A stretch of 64,000 nt of DNA. Source: Metaphire vulgaris. Its lineage: Eukaryota > Annelida > Clitellata > Crassiclitellata > Megascolecidae. The position numbers and the translations under genes are program-made. Shown here piece after piece: positions 1 to 12,280 of this stretch; the first letter of the stretch is position 1, and each line of letters begins with the position of its first letter. The stretch is from contig CM030835.1 in assembly GCA_018105865.1 (NCBI GenBank), positions 3,511,816 through 3,575,815 on the forward strand. The letters are read 5' to 3'. Below the pieces are notes generated by a model that was not told the origin of the DNA, ran no database searches, and worked only from the letters and a program-made list of their open reading frames with translations.

Positions 1-97
1 TCTATTTTTAGAACAGACAAGCAAAGAAAGAGTAACAAATAAAGAGAAAAGAGAAATAAATAAATGATTGATTAAAATGCGTTTGAAATAGTCTCAC

Positions 98-357
98 TTT
101 TGATGCCTCCTGGTGGTTTTTTCGTCCTCAGCTCTTGGGGTTCGATTCCAAAGCAAACGGCGAGAAAGTCGGGACAGCAGTCGGATAAGGTGCGATTGCA
201 GAAGATGTCGCAGTAGCAGAGCGTGTCGAAGAATGGAACCGTACAGTCGTCGTTACGACCAGGACAGCACTGCTCTTCGCGACGCGTGGAACAGAAACCA
301 TCTTTCTGCCATTTCCTCCCGTGGAATTCGGGTTGCTCTTCCAGGACGGACACGGCG
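98..357 (-). CDS. TINAGL1-like: Internal exon of a TINAG-like gene: somatomedin-B domain
   Basis: Read on the minus strand from 357 to 98. The exon follows a strong acceptor (a CTT-rich pyrimidine tract ending CACCAG) and ends at a donor AAAA|GTGAGA. Entry phase leaves one base completing the first codon. The peptide is cysteine-rich, with the order FC, QCCPGRNDDC, LCYCDIFC, SDCCPDF and AVCFG, matching the somatomedin-B-like N-terminal domain of tubulointerstitial nephritis antigen proteins (known form: CCPGRDDxCT...CYCDxFCNRTxSDCCPDF). Those proteins are secreted matrix glycoproteins with this domain followed by an inactive papain-like domain. The signal-peptide exon should lie at higher coordinates and the papain-like exons below position 1; neither was found here. 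The domain call is firm; the choice between TINAG, TINAGL1 or another somatomedin-B protein is less certain. Confidence 0.85.
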
Positions 358-1077
<720 letters not shown>

Positions 1078-1186
1078 AATAGAACAATTTCTGTGTATGC
1101 AAAAACCGCAGCTTTAATTAAAATGCCTCAACGGTATATAGGCCTATGGCAAAACACGGAGACAGCTATAGTAGGCCTACTACAGC

Positions 1187-1472
1187 CAGTGTTATTTCTG
1201 TTATTTCTAGGATTTTTAATTTGGGGGCGTTGGGAAAATCTGGGCGGGTGTCGGGATTTTTAAGTCTCTGCCCGAAAAAGGCTGACAAACAAAAAAGGTA
1301 ATCCGGGAATAAAAGTGTGGGGGTGTCCTTCTCCATTGGGGAGGGGGTGTTCTGAGCTAATTAGTGTGCATTTTGTATGCATACCATTGTCGCATTACCA
1401 AATATTTGGGGGTGTCGACCTCAAATTTGGGGGGAGGCGTTGGGGGTTGTTAGGGGGTGTAAAAATACCCCT
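1187..1472 (+). mobile_element. Degenerate hAT-type miniature element, G-rich family
   Basis: Same family as the copies at 3592, 7570 and 10315. It carries the shared segments GTCGACCTCAAAT, a TGCATTTTGTATGCATACC core and a terminal GTGTAAAAATA. The start is CAGTGTTATTTCT and the end is AAAATACCCCTA, so the terminal repeats are diverged. No clear target duplication. Confidence 0.6.
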
Positions 1473-1971
1473 ACCTACAGAAAGAGAGAAGCGTAGTTAC
1501 ACCGAGCGATCATTCGAATGGTTTAAAGGCCTAGTAGTAGTAGGGTGCCCCATTGAGTGCCTGGCCTAGTGGGGACCCTATACTTAATGCTACATACATT
1601 AAACAACAAATGATTGGTATGTGCCACCCCAAGGCCCCGCCACTGCCTATAGTAGTAGGCCTACTGGGCTAATAACCCAACTACAGTGTAGGCAATTATT
1701 CTGTGACTCGTCACATTATAATAATTTGTTGTAAACTTGTTATTACAATCAATTTATGAAATATGCTCAAAAATGAGTTAATTTAGGCGGCATATTAAGA
1801 AGCCTTTGTAAACCGAAGTCTCGACTTGAAAGAGTAAGCTTCGTACAGCAGCGCCGACGACAGACATGAGTTACGACCCATTTGTCCCTCAATTGAGCCC
1901 ACAAAGTTTTGTGAGAACTTTGTTGCTTATGGCCTTGTGCTACGGAGACGAGTTACTGGTGCAATTTCAGC

Positions 1972-2146
1972 CAGGGTTTAATTAATCTAGGCCGTTTTCG
2001 GAGGAAAAATTGCCTTTTCCCCGGAAATTTAAAACCCCCCCCGGAAATTTTTGCACACTATATCAACTAACAGCGCTACCCCAGACTCCCTAGCTGACTT
2101 TCTCCCGGCCTTGTCAGTTCATCCCCAGAGTCTAGTTTAAACACTG
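1972..2146. mobile_element. hAT-type MITE with 8-bp target duplication
   Basis: Ends are CAGGGTTTAATTAATCTAG and CTAGTTTAAACACTG, an imperfect terminal inverted repeat. Flanks are ATTTCAGC on the left and ATTTCAAC on the right, a 7 of 8 target-site duplication. No coding capacity, so non-autonomous. Confidence 0.7.
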
Positions 2147-2259
2147 ATTTCAACGTTCATCATATCTTGCAGTTCTCTAACTCTGGCATTAACCGGTGGA
2201 CCGCTGGTTCCATTGCTAGGCTAGGAAATTCCACAACCATGTTAGACGTCTGATTTCAG

Positions 2260-2434
2260 CAGTGGCGGCTCCACAGGAGGGGGCGTGCCCCCTATTGAGT
2301 GCCTGGCCCCAGTGGTCCCCTGTTGGGACCCTATACTTAATACTACATACCTAACAACAAATGGTTGGCCCCCATGATTAGAAGTTGCCGCCCGGACGCC
2401 CTCCCCCACTTGCCAAATCCTGGAGCCGCCACTG
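2260..2434. mobile_element. hAT-type MITE with perfect 8-bp target duplication
   Basis: Terminal inverted repeat CAGTGGCGGCTCCA / TGGAGCCGCCACTG, flanked on both sides by GATTTCAG (2252-2259 and 2435-2442). An 8-bp duplication with CAGTGGC-type ends is the hAT signature. The interior carries a segment (CCCTATACTTAATRCTACATAC) that recurs at about 1575-1612 and 2550-2575, so this family has hit the same 1.2 kb several times. Confidence 0.9.
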
Positions 2435-2547
2435 GATTTCAGGTGAATAAATCTTTTAAAAGGGGAAGCAATGGGAAAGAAGTCCGCTCGTTTATTTTCG
2501 TCCTACACCGTACATCCCACATCCCGGCTCCGCTCCAATTGAAGTTG

Positions 2548-2656
2548 GGACCCTATACTTAATGCTACATACATTAAACAACAAATGGTTGGCCCCCATG
2601 ATTAGAAGTTGCCACCCCAACGGCCCCCCCACTTACCAAATCCTAGAGCCGCCACT
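2548..2656. mobile_element. Partial second copy of the 2260 hAT MITE
   Basis: Shares the segment from the CCCTATACTTAATGC stretch to the right terminal repeat GAGCCGCCACTG. The left end is missing. A further short fragment of the same interior lies near 1560-1650. Confidence 0.75.
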
Positions 2657-3591
2657 GCAATTAAGAAGTATTTTCAGTACAAAAAATTCGCATTTTCAAA
2701 CAAGCAGTTAGGGGGTGAAACTCATAGGCACAAACCTATCCCTTTCTCATTCCCTAGCATTGCCTTTAAAAAAAAAACGGGGCGACTCGAGGCCAAATAA
2801 AAGTTTACACCTTTGGCTGGACTGCTCCCAATCAAAAATTTTCAGCCTCCACTTTAACAGCTAAGCACAAACATTTTCAACAGCTGGAGGTCGTTTTTGA
2901 CCAGTGCTGTTTTACCCTCCTCGAAGAAAAAAAACTGAACATAGATTCAATGAAGCAGAAACAGGCAATAGCCTAAGTATTTGTTCCGACTTCACTGTGA
3001 ATGGTTAAGACCGGCTGGCTTCACTGCTGAATGTAGAGTGAACTATGGTTCCCTTTATCTAAAGGCAAATGCCTGAAATATTATTGCCTATTCATTCACC
3101 TGATATTGGGGCTGCTAATATTTTTGATGGCATGCACATAGGTCTATTTTGTGAAAATTGTTAATGTTATTTTTAGTTTCCAAACAGTCCGAATGAATAA
3201 ACCGCACAGCCTGTCTGAGATTTAACATTTAAAAGTCAGAGACACCAACATTACCAAATGTAAATAAAAGGAGTTTATTTATTTTGGTCATCTCTATTTA
3301 CAGCCACACCTTTCAACGCACATCATAGTCCGATTAAAACATTATTATTGTCGGTCAACATGAAATAGCACGAAACACAACACAAGACAACAGCAATAAT
3401 TATTGTAATGATAGGCAAGTTAATAAATATCAACAGCAAACCTAATAATGCCCCAAAGGCACTGAGCCAACACCTTTAGCTCCCTCATCCTTAAAAAAAC
3501 TCAACCGTGCTTACTTACCAAGGTTTCACATAGCTGGGCCATTCAAGAACGTCACATTAGTTTCCCTAGGACTGCGTTAATTCCTAAAAGA
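2657..3591. other. Non-coding, nothing recognised
   Basis: AT-leaning sequence without an open frame that resembles a known protein, no RNA gene, and no clear repeat. Confidence 0.5.
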
Positions 3592-3874
3592 CAGGGTTAT
3601 TTCTAGGATTGTGAATTTGGGGGGGGGGTGATGTCGGTAAAATTTGGGGGTGCAGGAAAAACTTATAAAGTTTCAAAAAAGTCTGCTAAGCAAAAAGGTC
3701 ATCTGAGGAAAATGTTAGGGGGTTGTTACTTCTCCAATTGGGGGGTGTTTGGAGCTATTTACTATGCATTTGCTATGCATACCAGCCTCAGTATAGCAAA
3801 TTTTGTGGGTGGGTGGGTGTAGACCTCAAATTGGGCGGGTGTTGGGGGTGTTAGAGGGTGTAAAAATATCCCTG
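3592..3874 (+). mobile_element. hAT-type MITE, G-rich family, perfect target duplication
   Basis: Begins CAGGGTTATTTCTAGG and ends AAAAATATCCCTG. It is flanked on both sides by CTAAAAGA (3584-3591 and 3875-3882), a perfect 8-bp duplication, so this copy defines the element ends. The interior is unusually G-rich on the plus strand. Confidence 0.88.
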
Positions 3875-6800
3875 CTAAAAGACGATCATGTGCCCACATT
3901 CAAAATCTCTTTTAACAACTATTCTTGTTTTAATCCAACCTTAAGCCTCCAACCAATCCCCATCAAAATGACAAATACAAGTTTCGATTTCAAATTTAAA
4001 AGTCACTGTACGAAGAATTTCCAAGAACAAAATAGTTTAACTATCTACAATAAAAACTGGAACCTTGATAGCTTCAGCTAAAACAACGAAGTTTTGCATT
4101 CCGCGTTTAATTACATCCAAAAGTTTTAGCAAACAGAGGCCAAACAAATTGAAAATAATACATCGCATTTCAAGTGTTGCAAAAATAAGATTCACGCCAC
4201 GTCATACACATGCATCAAATATTCTGACCCTTAAGGCACAGACCATACATGATAGAACAGAAAAATCAATCAAACAGTCACTGTATTAATAACATGTGAA
4301 GCTCAAAAATACATCTGCCCCCACCCACCCACCCCTCCCTCTTGATGCAATAAACCTCCAAAGTTTAAAAGCAACATAAATTATTATTTCAATTTTATCC
4401 AGTTCATATCAGTGTTCATCGAACTAATGAGTGAAAAACAGAAATTGGTTCAATTCTGTACAACAACACTCACAGGAAAGGATAACGGGCCAAGTAAACG
4501 CACAGATCTCGGGTAGGTACCGTAGATAGCATTTATTGTATTTACTGCAACCAGACATCTTAATGAGCAAACTTCTACAAATTTCGCCCTTTGTCCGGGA
4601 ACAACAGTAGTTCTCACACAGGGCAGTCCCTACTGAACCACCTTAAACCTTGTTATATTATTCCAGTGTTGGAGTTGCTGGGGGAAGGGGGGTTGAAACC
4701 CCCCCCCAGCTAACTTTGCAACCCTCCCAAAAATCGCATATTGGGTACATGCAGCTCATGTCATTCATTGAATTTCAGTCCTCAACCCCCCCAGTTCAAA
4801 TTTCACAACTCCAACACTGTATATTATATTATATTATGATATATAAGTAAGTCATAACAACTATAGCTAACACAGCACTAATTTTCTTAACAGACTCCAT
4901 GTAATGCCAGTAGGTTGCCTAAAGAAACATATTAAATGCATTGCAGGTCAAACCCTTTTGTCAGCATAATAGCCACAAGTTGTCGAAAATAATAATCACG
5001 AATGCAATAACAGCAAATGCCCATAGAGAATTTTGCAGACTAATAAATTAAATTGCAAAAATGTGTAATGCATTGGCATCTGCATGCTTTTGCCTTATAA
5101 AAAATTAAAATAACTGCAGTTATACAAAGTTTGGATTTAGTTAAGCCAAAATATTTCTGAGTAATGATTAGAATTTTAGGGTCATCTTAAAAATAACGCA
5201 TTGCCGACGTAAAGTAAAAGAATAACCATTGCTACAAAGAAATAGCTTTGTAATGTGTATGTAAAGCAATGGTATGCAAAAGTGTCACCAATCCCTAATT
5301 AAGAATAAACAAGGCTTTAACCAACAACCAGTTATCGTCGTATAAACATCTGCTTCAGAGGTCAAAAGAACAATCACTAATAAATGAAAGTGTACTTTTT
5401 CATAAAGTTCCTATTTTAGAATGATCTTAATCAGTGTTTAGTTAATACATTCCAATAAAAAGGATTGAAACAGGAAATAGGTTGCGAATTTAACGTCTAA
5501 GGATTAAAAAAATTAAACGTAAAGTTGGCCGCCATAAGAAACTGGAAGATGTCCCTGGCTGAACAAAAATTGAGTCTTTTCACAGCAACGGCAAATAGGC
5601 AATGCTAACAACATTTCCATTCTAGTTTGCAATTTAATTAATTAATTAATTACTAAATTAACCACCAAATCAGTCTCAGAACAAGCATCAAATGCACTAA
5701 TAGACCACCTGATTACCTACATTTGATCTGGCATCGTACATGCTGCATCAATACCACTAAATATCACATATATCACTAAACAACTGTACCACGTCTAATA
5801 AGCAGATGCAAACATGCAGACAATTTTCCACAATGGTCTTCAGTACGCACACGCCAAATTCTGCGCTTCTCTAACACCGGTTTAAACCTAACTCGTAGCC
5901 AGGAAAATGCAAGCTTGAACATTCAAAATCCCTAGCCATTCGATAAACAATAGACGACATCCATGGATTTCATGCTAGCCTATTCAGTGGTATCTTTAAT
6001 GTACAGCAATATATCCATGATGTGAATAGAACTGAAAAATAGACAACATCATCTACTGAATGTTTAATTGCTCAAAGCAACATAAAGAGATCAAAAGCAT
6101 AATGCTTACAACTACAGGAAATCTTGACAGCAAGCGGTCTATCAGAATGTAGTAACAAATAAATTGGCGTCTAAGTTACAATAGTAGGCGTAATAATTTG
6201 CTTCCGCATGAGTCATACATACTCTTAACCATTGTACCAGCAAAATATCGTAGGCATATGTATACATGACTTACGATCTTAAATTTCAGTCATTCTGTAA
6301 TCCAGATGTATACAGTTCTGTTTAGTTTTTCCATTCATTTCCAGCATGCAACTAACTGACTAAGCCTCCGAAAACTGTTCAAGATGTGGTCTTCATTAAA
6401 AATGAAATGAAACTCTAAATTTCTTGTTAAGTCAGATCAGTCACTAAAAACTACCAAAAGCAACAAATGCAGATCGCGCGGGCATGAGTAGTGCAAAAAT
6501 ACACCGACCGACCAGCATTTCCAGTCCAGGCCCGTTGGTTCGTAATTGCGTGAAAGACAAAAGCACGGGGGCGGTTCTTTGCAGCCAACGATCACGTAAC
6601 AGCATTAAGTAATTGATTGCTAAAATTCCGAGTGATTAGATCAGAGAAGCTTCCTTGCAATGACTGACTGACTGGCAGGATGAGAAACTTCTGGACATAA
6701 CTGCTATACCTGTCTGTGCTCTGCCTGCTAGAAAATCCTACAGAAAACTTGAACCTCCTGTTCCTCAACACAGAACTAAACAGCCAGAAAAACACTGCAC

Positions 6801-7418
6801 AAAAAACACAGAAGTTTTCTTGTTGTTCTCCTGAGTTCTGAAGTCTTTGAAATACGCAGTTTTTGCCTTGGCAAAAAACTCGTCTAAGAATAATGCATTC
6901 CTCGATCAGAAACCAGTTGCACGCAAATCTTTTCAATTAGAAACCACCACTTCAATAAAGTCTTGGATCAAAAACCTCACAGTCTCGTCGGGCACAGTGT
7001 TCCGGTGGTAGGCGAGTCGTTTCCTTACGTCCAAAATTACTTAACACCGACTGCCGTCCGCCATGGGCCAAAAGTCTCAATCACAGATGAAACTAGCCTG
7101 GAATAGTACTTTTACTAGAACTGTTATAATGCCCTGAACATCGGACGTCAGGTGAATGCATGGAACTACGACCTGGTACTTCTAATGGCAATGACTGAGA
7201 AGACGCTCGCAACCGATGGAGGACGGTTTCTCTCCGCTTCCTATAGCCGAGGAGTGTATCGGCGAGCCAGGCCACCGCGCGAGACATCATTCAGAATCAG
7301 CAAATACAAGTCTAGGAAACATATTCTGCAGTAAGTTCTCAGCAGACGCTCTGCGACCCTCCTCCGAGAACGCCACAGCTGCACCTGCGGTGACAAATCG
7401 AAAAAAAAGTCTGACTGC
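3875..7418. other. AT-rich intergenic stretch downstream of the p85-like gene
   Basis: About 3.5 kb with no supported exon. Open frames on both strands are short and lack homology. Mobile elements and long microsatellites are nearly absent, unlike the rest of the intergenic DNA. It could hold a long alternative 3' UTR of the p85-like gene (minus-strand AATAAA also occurs near 3272) or a distal intron of the SMB gene; neither can be shown. Around 6480-7340 the sequence is more GC-balanced and a CCATGGCGG on the minus strand is followed by a stop after seven codons. Confidence 0.45.
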
Positions 7419-7424
7419 TTTATT
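7419..7424 (-). promoter_or_regulatory. Candidate polyadenylation signal AATAAA of the p85-like gene
   Basis: Minus-strand AATAAA about 420 bases after the stop codon of the p85-like gene, followed by a T-rich stretch in the transcript sense. It is the first canonical signal after the stop that I found. A shorter or longer 3' UTR cannot be excluded. Confidence 0.4.
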
Positions 7425-7569
7425 CAACAACTTATACACTCACTCAGCATACACGCGCAAAACAGAAACAAATAGTGCAGATGAGTAATAATGTTGCAAT
7501 TAATCAGACAAGATGTGCAGATTAACCTCAAAAAATTTCGTTACCATTAAGTACAAACAGATGCAGATG

Positions 7570-7727
7570 AGGATAATAAGGATTGTGAATTTGGGGGGGT
7601 GTCGACCTCAAATTGGGGGTGTCAGGCATTAGTATGCATTTTGTATGCATACCATTGTCACATAACCAAATTGGGGGGAGGGTTTCGATTCAAATTGGGG
7701 TACAAGGGAGGGGTGTAAAAATATTCC
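7570..7727 (+). mobile_element. Degenerate copy of the G-rich hAT-type MITE
   Basis: Contains AGGATTGTGAATTTGGGGG, GTCGACCTCAAATTGGGGG, GTATGCATACCATTGTCAC and a terminal GTGTAAAAATATTCCAGTG. The left terminal repeat is decayed. It lies just 3' of the p85-like stop codon, probably in the 3' UTR. Confidence 0.65.
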
Positions 7728-7846
7728 AGTGTAATGATTTACTGAAACACAAAGATGATACAAGCACTGCTCTTATTACCAGAATATATAGTATAAGTAG
7801 TTGTAATATAATAAAACTGAAAGAAACCACAGATTCGTACGCCTGA

Positions 7847-8042
7847 TTATGCTGGAGCAAATTTCTTCTGATAAATCGGATATTTCAGCGAGACATCAAG
7901 CACCTCGTTGTGTTCAACTAGCGACTTATTTCTGTAGTGTCGAACGAGATCGTGTAGCGTTCTATGCACACAGTGTGGTTCGGAAAATCCAAAGCCCAAC
8001 TCACGCCGCTCGATCTTACAGTGGAAAACGTCTCCTCCAACA
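7847..8042 (-). CDS. PIK3R1-like: p85-like exon 15: second half of C-terminal SH2 and stop
   Basis: Acceptor TTCTGTTATAG|T; the first base completes a Ser codon begun in exon 14. The exon codes for 64 residues and ends in TAA at 7849-7847. It carries the later SH2 strands and helix [19 protein letters not shown], then [20 protein letters not shown], then SLKYPIYQ. These align with the HCVI...GYGFAEP...[17 protein letters not shown]...YPVY segment of human p85 cSH2. A short basic tail follows. Residues 649-712 of the model. Confidence 0.93.
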
Positions 8043-11000
8043 CTATAACAGAAAACAAATAGGGAAAGTTTTCCCTTTGTAGGACACTAAAAGCCCGAAG
8101 GAAAGACGAGAAATATATGCCACTCAATAAATATGGCTGTGGGACAAAATTTAACGGTGCATAAAGTTGTGCACTATCTCCAAAATTATACGAACAAATA
8201 TGCACCTACATCACAAGCGATGAAATAGGTTACTATTGAATGAGGCAGCTATTAAATCTAATTAAATTTAACAAATATTTTGAACTTATGTTGAAGTCCA
8301 TCTATATCATCTACCTCCTTCAGAAAAGGCAATAAAGTGACGTTGCCTTTCAGGGCTTTAAACCACAACTACGAACATACATGCGTAAAAACAAACCAGT
8401 ACGATTGTTAGGTGTTGGGTAAAGCTGGCAAAAGATCTCGAATCCAACTTAGGCATACTAACTCGAACACTAGTGCCCAGTTTGCAATGAACCTCAAGCC
8501 TTGTTTAGCGCTATATAAATTGTCAAAGATAATAATAATAATAATAACAGTAAATACAAACTTACGAAATTGACAGAGCAAATGAACTTGGATCACTACT
8601 TGGCCGGACAAGAAAAGTGCCGTCTGGCTGACCCTCAAGAAGGTCTTCGGCTTCTAATCGGTTGCATGTAACAAGCCAAGCTTGTTCAACGTCGTGACCA
8701 GAAAACGAGCTTTTCCTTGGGGCAACTGCCAGTCCCTCGGCTGCCTCTGGCTGCTCCGAGTTGCGTCTCGCCTTTCTCTGACAGACACCTGGAAACAAAA
8801 TAAACTCTTATTCTACTTTTTAAAAAAATTACATTCATTTGATTTCAAATCAGTATATGTTCCTATACAGTGAAAGCACGTCACCGTTTACAAAATCATC
8901 TTTCTAATTAAAATAATTAAACATTTACAGGACCTACAATAGAGCACATTCATCAACCTCATTAACAATGCCTGCTTCAAAATGTAAATCAAATTAAACC
9001 ATGACCATTTTACGCAGCATACTCCAACTCGCTCATAATGTCCGACGGCAAAGGACACTGCAATCAAGGAATCTTCTTCAATCTGCAATCAAGTTTTCAC
9101 TAAATTCAAAGTACAATTGTGCAGCTTACTTGTTACAGAGTTCAATTTCCTTCTGAAGAGAAGCAAGCTCTGGCTTCAAGAGATTCATCTTGGCAACAAA
9201 GTCGCGACTTACAGAAGCCCGCTCCTTCAGATCCGCCTCGAGGGTCTCTTTCTTCTCGACCACAGTTTCTAGCCGGCAGTTCAGCGTGTTTATTGTTTCG
9301 GTAACACGGGAACTACAAATATCAAAGTGTTAGCACAAAAAGTGTTGCGTCGATGATCAGCAGCATTGCAGACAAAAATTAGAAGAAAATTCTGCAAGTA
9401 CAAAAATTCCAAATTCTGAACATTAAGAAATAACAACAGAAGAAGAGCAAACACAAGTTATAACAATGCATGAGTTGTGTCTACACAGAAACCAATGAAC
9501 ACATCATTAACCCCTTAACCGTGTATGTAACCCCTTAACTGGAGACCCCGGATATATCCGTTCATTTTACATTGAGTTACAGTTAAATACCCAGTTAAGG
9601 GGTTAATAACTGTAACTCAATGTAAAGTGGACGGATATATCCGGGATCCCCAGTTAAGGGGTTAAGCAGGCGACATAACAACCAACGCAGCGCTTACTTC
9701 TGAAGTCCCTGTCCTTCAACTTGTGCTTGGTAGTCTCTGTAGAGCCTCAGCTGTTCGTCCACAACAATGACCAACTCCTTCAGCTCCTCAAGCGCCAAAT
9801 GCTTCAACTGCAGCTCCTGTCAAAAAAAAAGAGTAACAGACTGATTTCAACTAAAGTAAATGAGGCACAAAATCTGCAAGGCACGACTCCTCCGAGTTAA
9901 AAGAAACTATAATCTGGGATCCATCTTACTTTTACTTAGTTCCTTATGCACCTATTGGAACACTGGTCAGCAAGTCTTCTCGACAATGTAACTGGACTTT
10001 TCCCACCTTCCACGCCTTCTTCCAGCCATACTTTGTTCTCTAAGCAAACTGTCAACATTCCCCTACACGTCTCTTTTGGTCTGCTTTACCATATTATTCA
10101 ATCTTATATTACTATCACCACTTTTGCCAAGATTCGTATGAGTCACCTCAACGCACATCCTGCTGGTCTGTCATTTTCACTGTGTAACTCTTTACTCTTT
10201 ACACCAGATCCCAATTTAGCTATAAGAGCTGTAACTTTTAAGCCCATAGTGCTGTTGGCATTACTGTTGATGCGTAGCGCTGTGGAATGGTCCTGCCACT
10301 GATTGAATTGAATGCAGGGATATTTCTAAGATTGTGAATTTGGGAGGTGTCGACCTCAAATTGGTGGGCGTCCGGAGCTAATTAGTATGCATTTTGTATG
10401 CATACCATTGTCACATTACCAAATTTTGTGAAGGCAGTGTCGACCTCAAATTGGGGGGAGGGGGGTTGAGGAGGTGTTAGGGGGTGTAAAAATATCCCTG
10501 CTTGAATATCCAAATGTTCCGTAGGCATCGAAAGACAACTGTAGCCTTACCAAGCAGCAAGCAATAGTATTACTAGTTCATCCAACGGACAGTGTATGCT
10601 ATTACATATTATCATAAGAAGACCATAAAAGTAACTGAGCACAACGATAACGGCAGACGTTCTGATGCAATGGATCCTTGGAGAAAATGGAAAAAAATTC
10701 CGGGTGACGTAAAGTACTGCAAATCACCTGAGAAATTGTCAGGTGCTCATCGGTCAGGGCACTGTAGATGTGCTGCTTCCTCAGGTAATCTCTGTGCAAA
10801 TCAGAAATGTGGTTTCTTGAAGTGTTTTCACTGCTCTGGAAACATATAAATGGTTATGTCACTGATTTCATCAAAATTATCTCTTATTTCAGTAGATATA
10901 TCACCACAAAATGTAGAATAAGCTAGTGTCTGTGTGAATAAGAAAGTGTCTTTATGCATAAAATGTATGCCAAAACACAAAGAGCACCCAAGTATAATGC

Positions 11001-12194
11001 ACAACAAATTATGATAAATACACTAAGCAATCACACGTTTGATTAACGGAAAAAGCATATAGCATATATATTATATGTTCAAAATTTCAGTCAGTACATT
11101 TCAACAGAGTGTTAAATCATATTACCTTTATGTTCCGGCAGAGAGGATATCGGAGAATCGTGTCTAGACTTCGGTTATACTGTGCCATCGAATGATGTTG
11201 ATAATGCAGAACAAGCTCCACCATAGATCTAAACGTCAGTGGATACGCAAAGCCAAATTTTCCACCGTCGTAAAGGATTTTAATTAATTTGTTTGTGCCG
11301 TTCTGGCGAAGCGTAAGAGTGTAATTGTCCTTGATTTTCGACGACGCGTTTCGCACCATGAAAGTTCCATCCGGCGTGTCGTGCATTCTCTCGTTAACTT
11401 CTTCCCTAAAACGATTATAAAATTCAAATGCAGCTGCAGGCAAAGTCTGAACATATGCAGCACAGCAGTTTATTCCATAAAAAGGCTTTGGTATCAATAT
11501 CCCTCGGCTGTCTCTCATCTGATGAATTAAACATTGCAAACATTGCTATGCAGAAACACAGGCAGAAATCACCTGCCAAGCTGTCTATAAAAGTCTTGCC
11601 AATAAAATATATCCATACTATTATACAGATTTAAAAAAACAAAACACTTTACATTCACACCATATGCAAATTTCAGCCTATATACAGCAATTCAAATTAG
11701 TACCTACAATGAAAGCTATCAACATCGAGAGGACAATATAAACAAACATTGCCAGTAGAAGAGTCAACTATTTATTCACCAGAGCATTAACCAAATGACT
11801 GCTAAAGGATTCAATGCAAAAATCAATTTGCTCTGTTACAATGGAGCTAGATTTTCTGCCTCTCTGGTGATTTCCAAACCAAATTCAAAGTCCAATTACC
11901 AACCACTTCAAACTGCCCAAGCAAACGAGAAGCAAATTATAACTTAAATACCAGCATTGTAACTTATTTAAATTAATATTAAACATAAGATCTTCACAGA
12001 ATTGAAAAACACGCCACTCATAAATTCTGGATTTCTTAAATGCTCTTATCGATGCCATGTACTTGACAAACACCAAATTTTTATCACCAATCAGATATCT
12101 CAACCCCATATTTTCCTACAATGACACCAAGTTAGATGGTTACATCAGTGGTTTTCACACAGGCTTACTTAGCCTCCTAAACCACTTAAAATCA

Positions 12195-12280
<86 letters not shown>

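Noticed and set aside
6592..6936. 114-codon minus-strand ORF in the AT-rich region downstream of the p85-like gene
   Set aside because: Cys/Phe-rich low-complexity translation without homology or splice context.
9119..9304. Plus-strand ORFs over the iSH2 and C1 exons (also 10592-10849 and 17741-17947)
   Set aside because: Antisense shadows of minus-strand exons.
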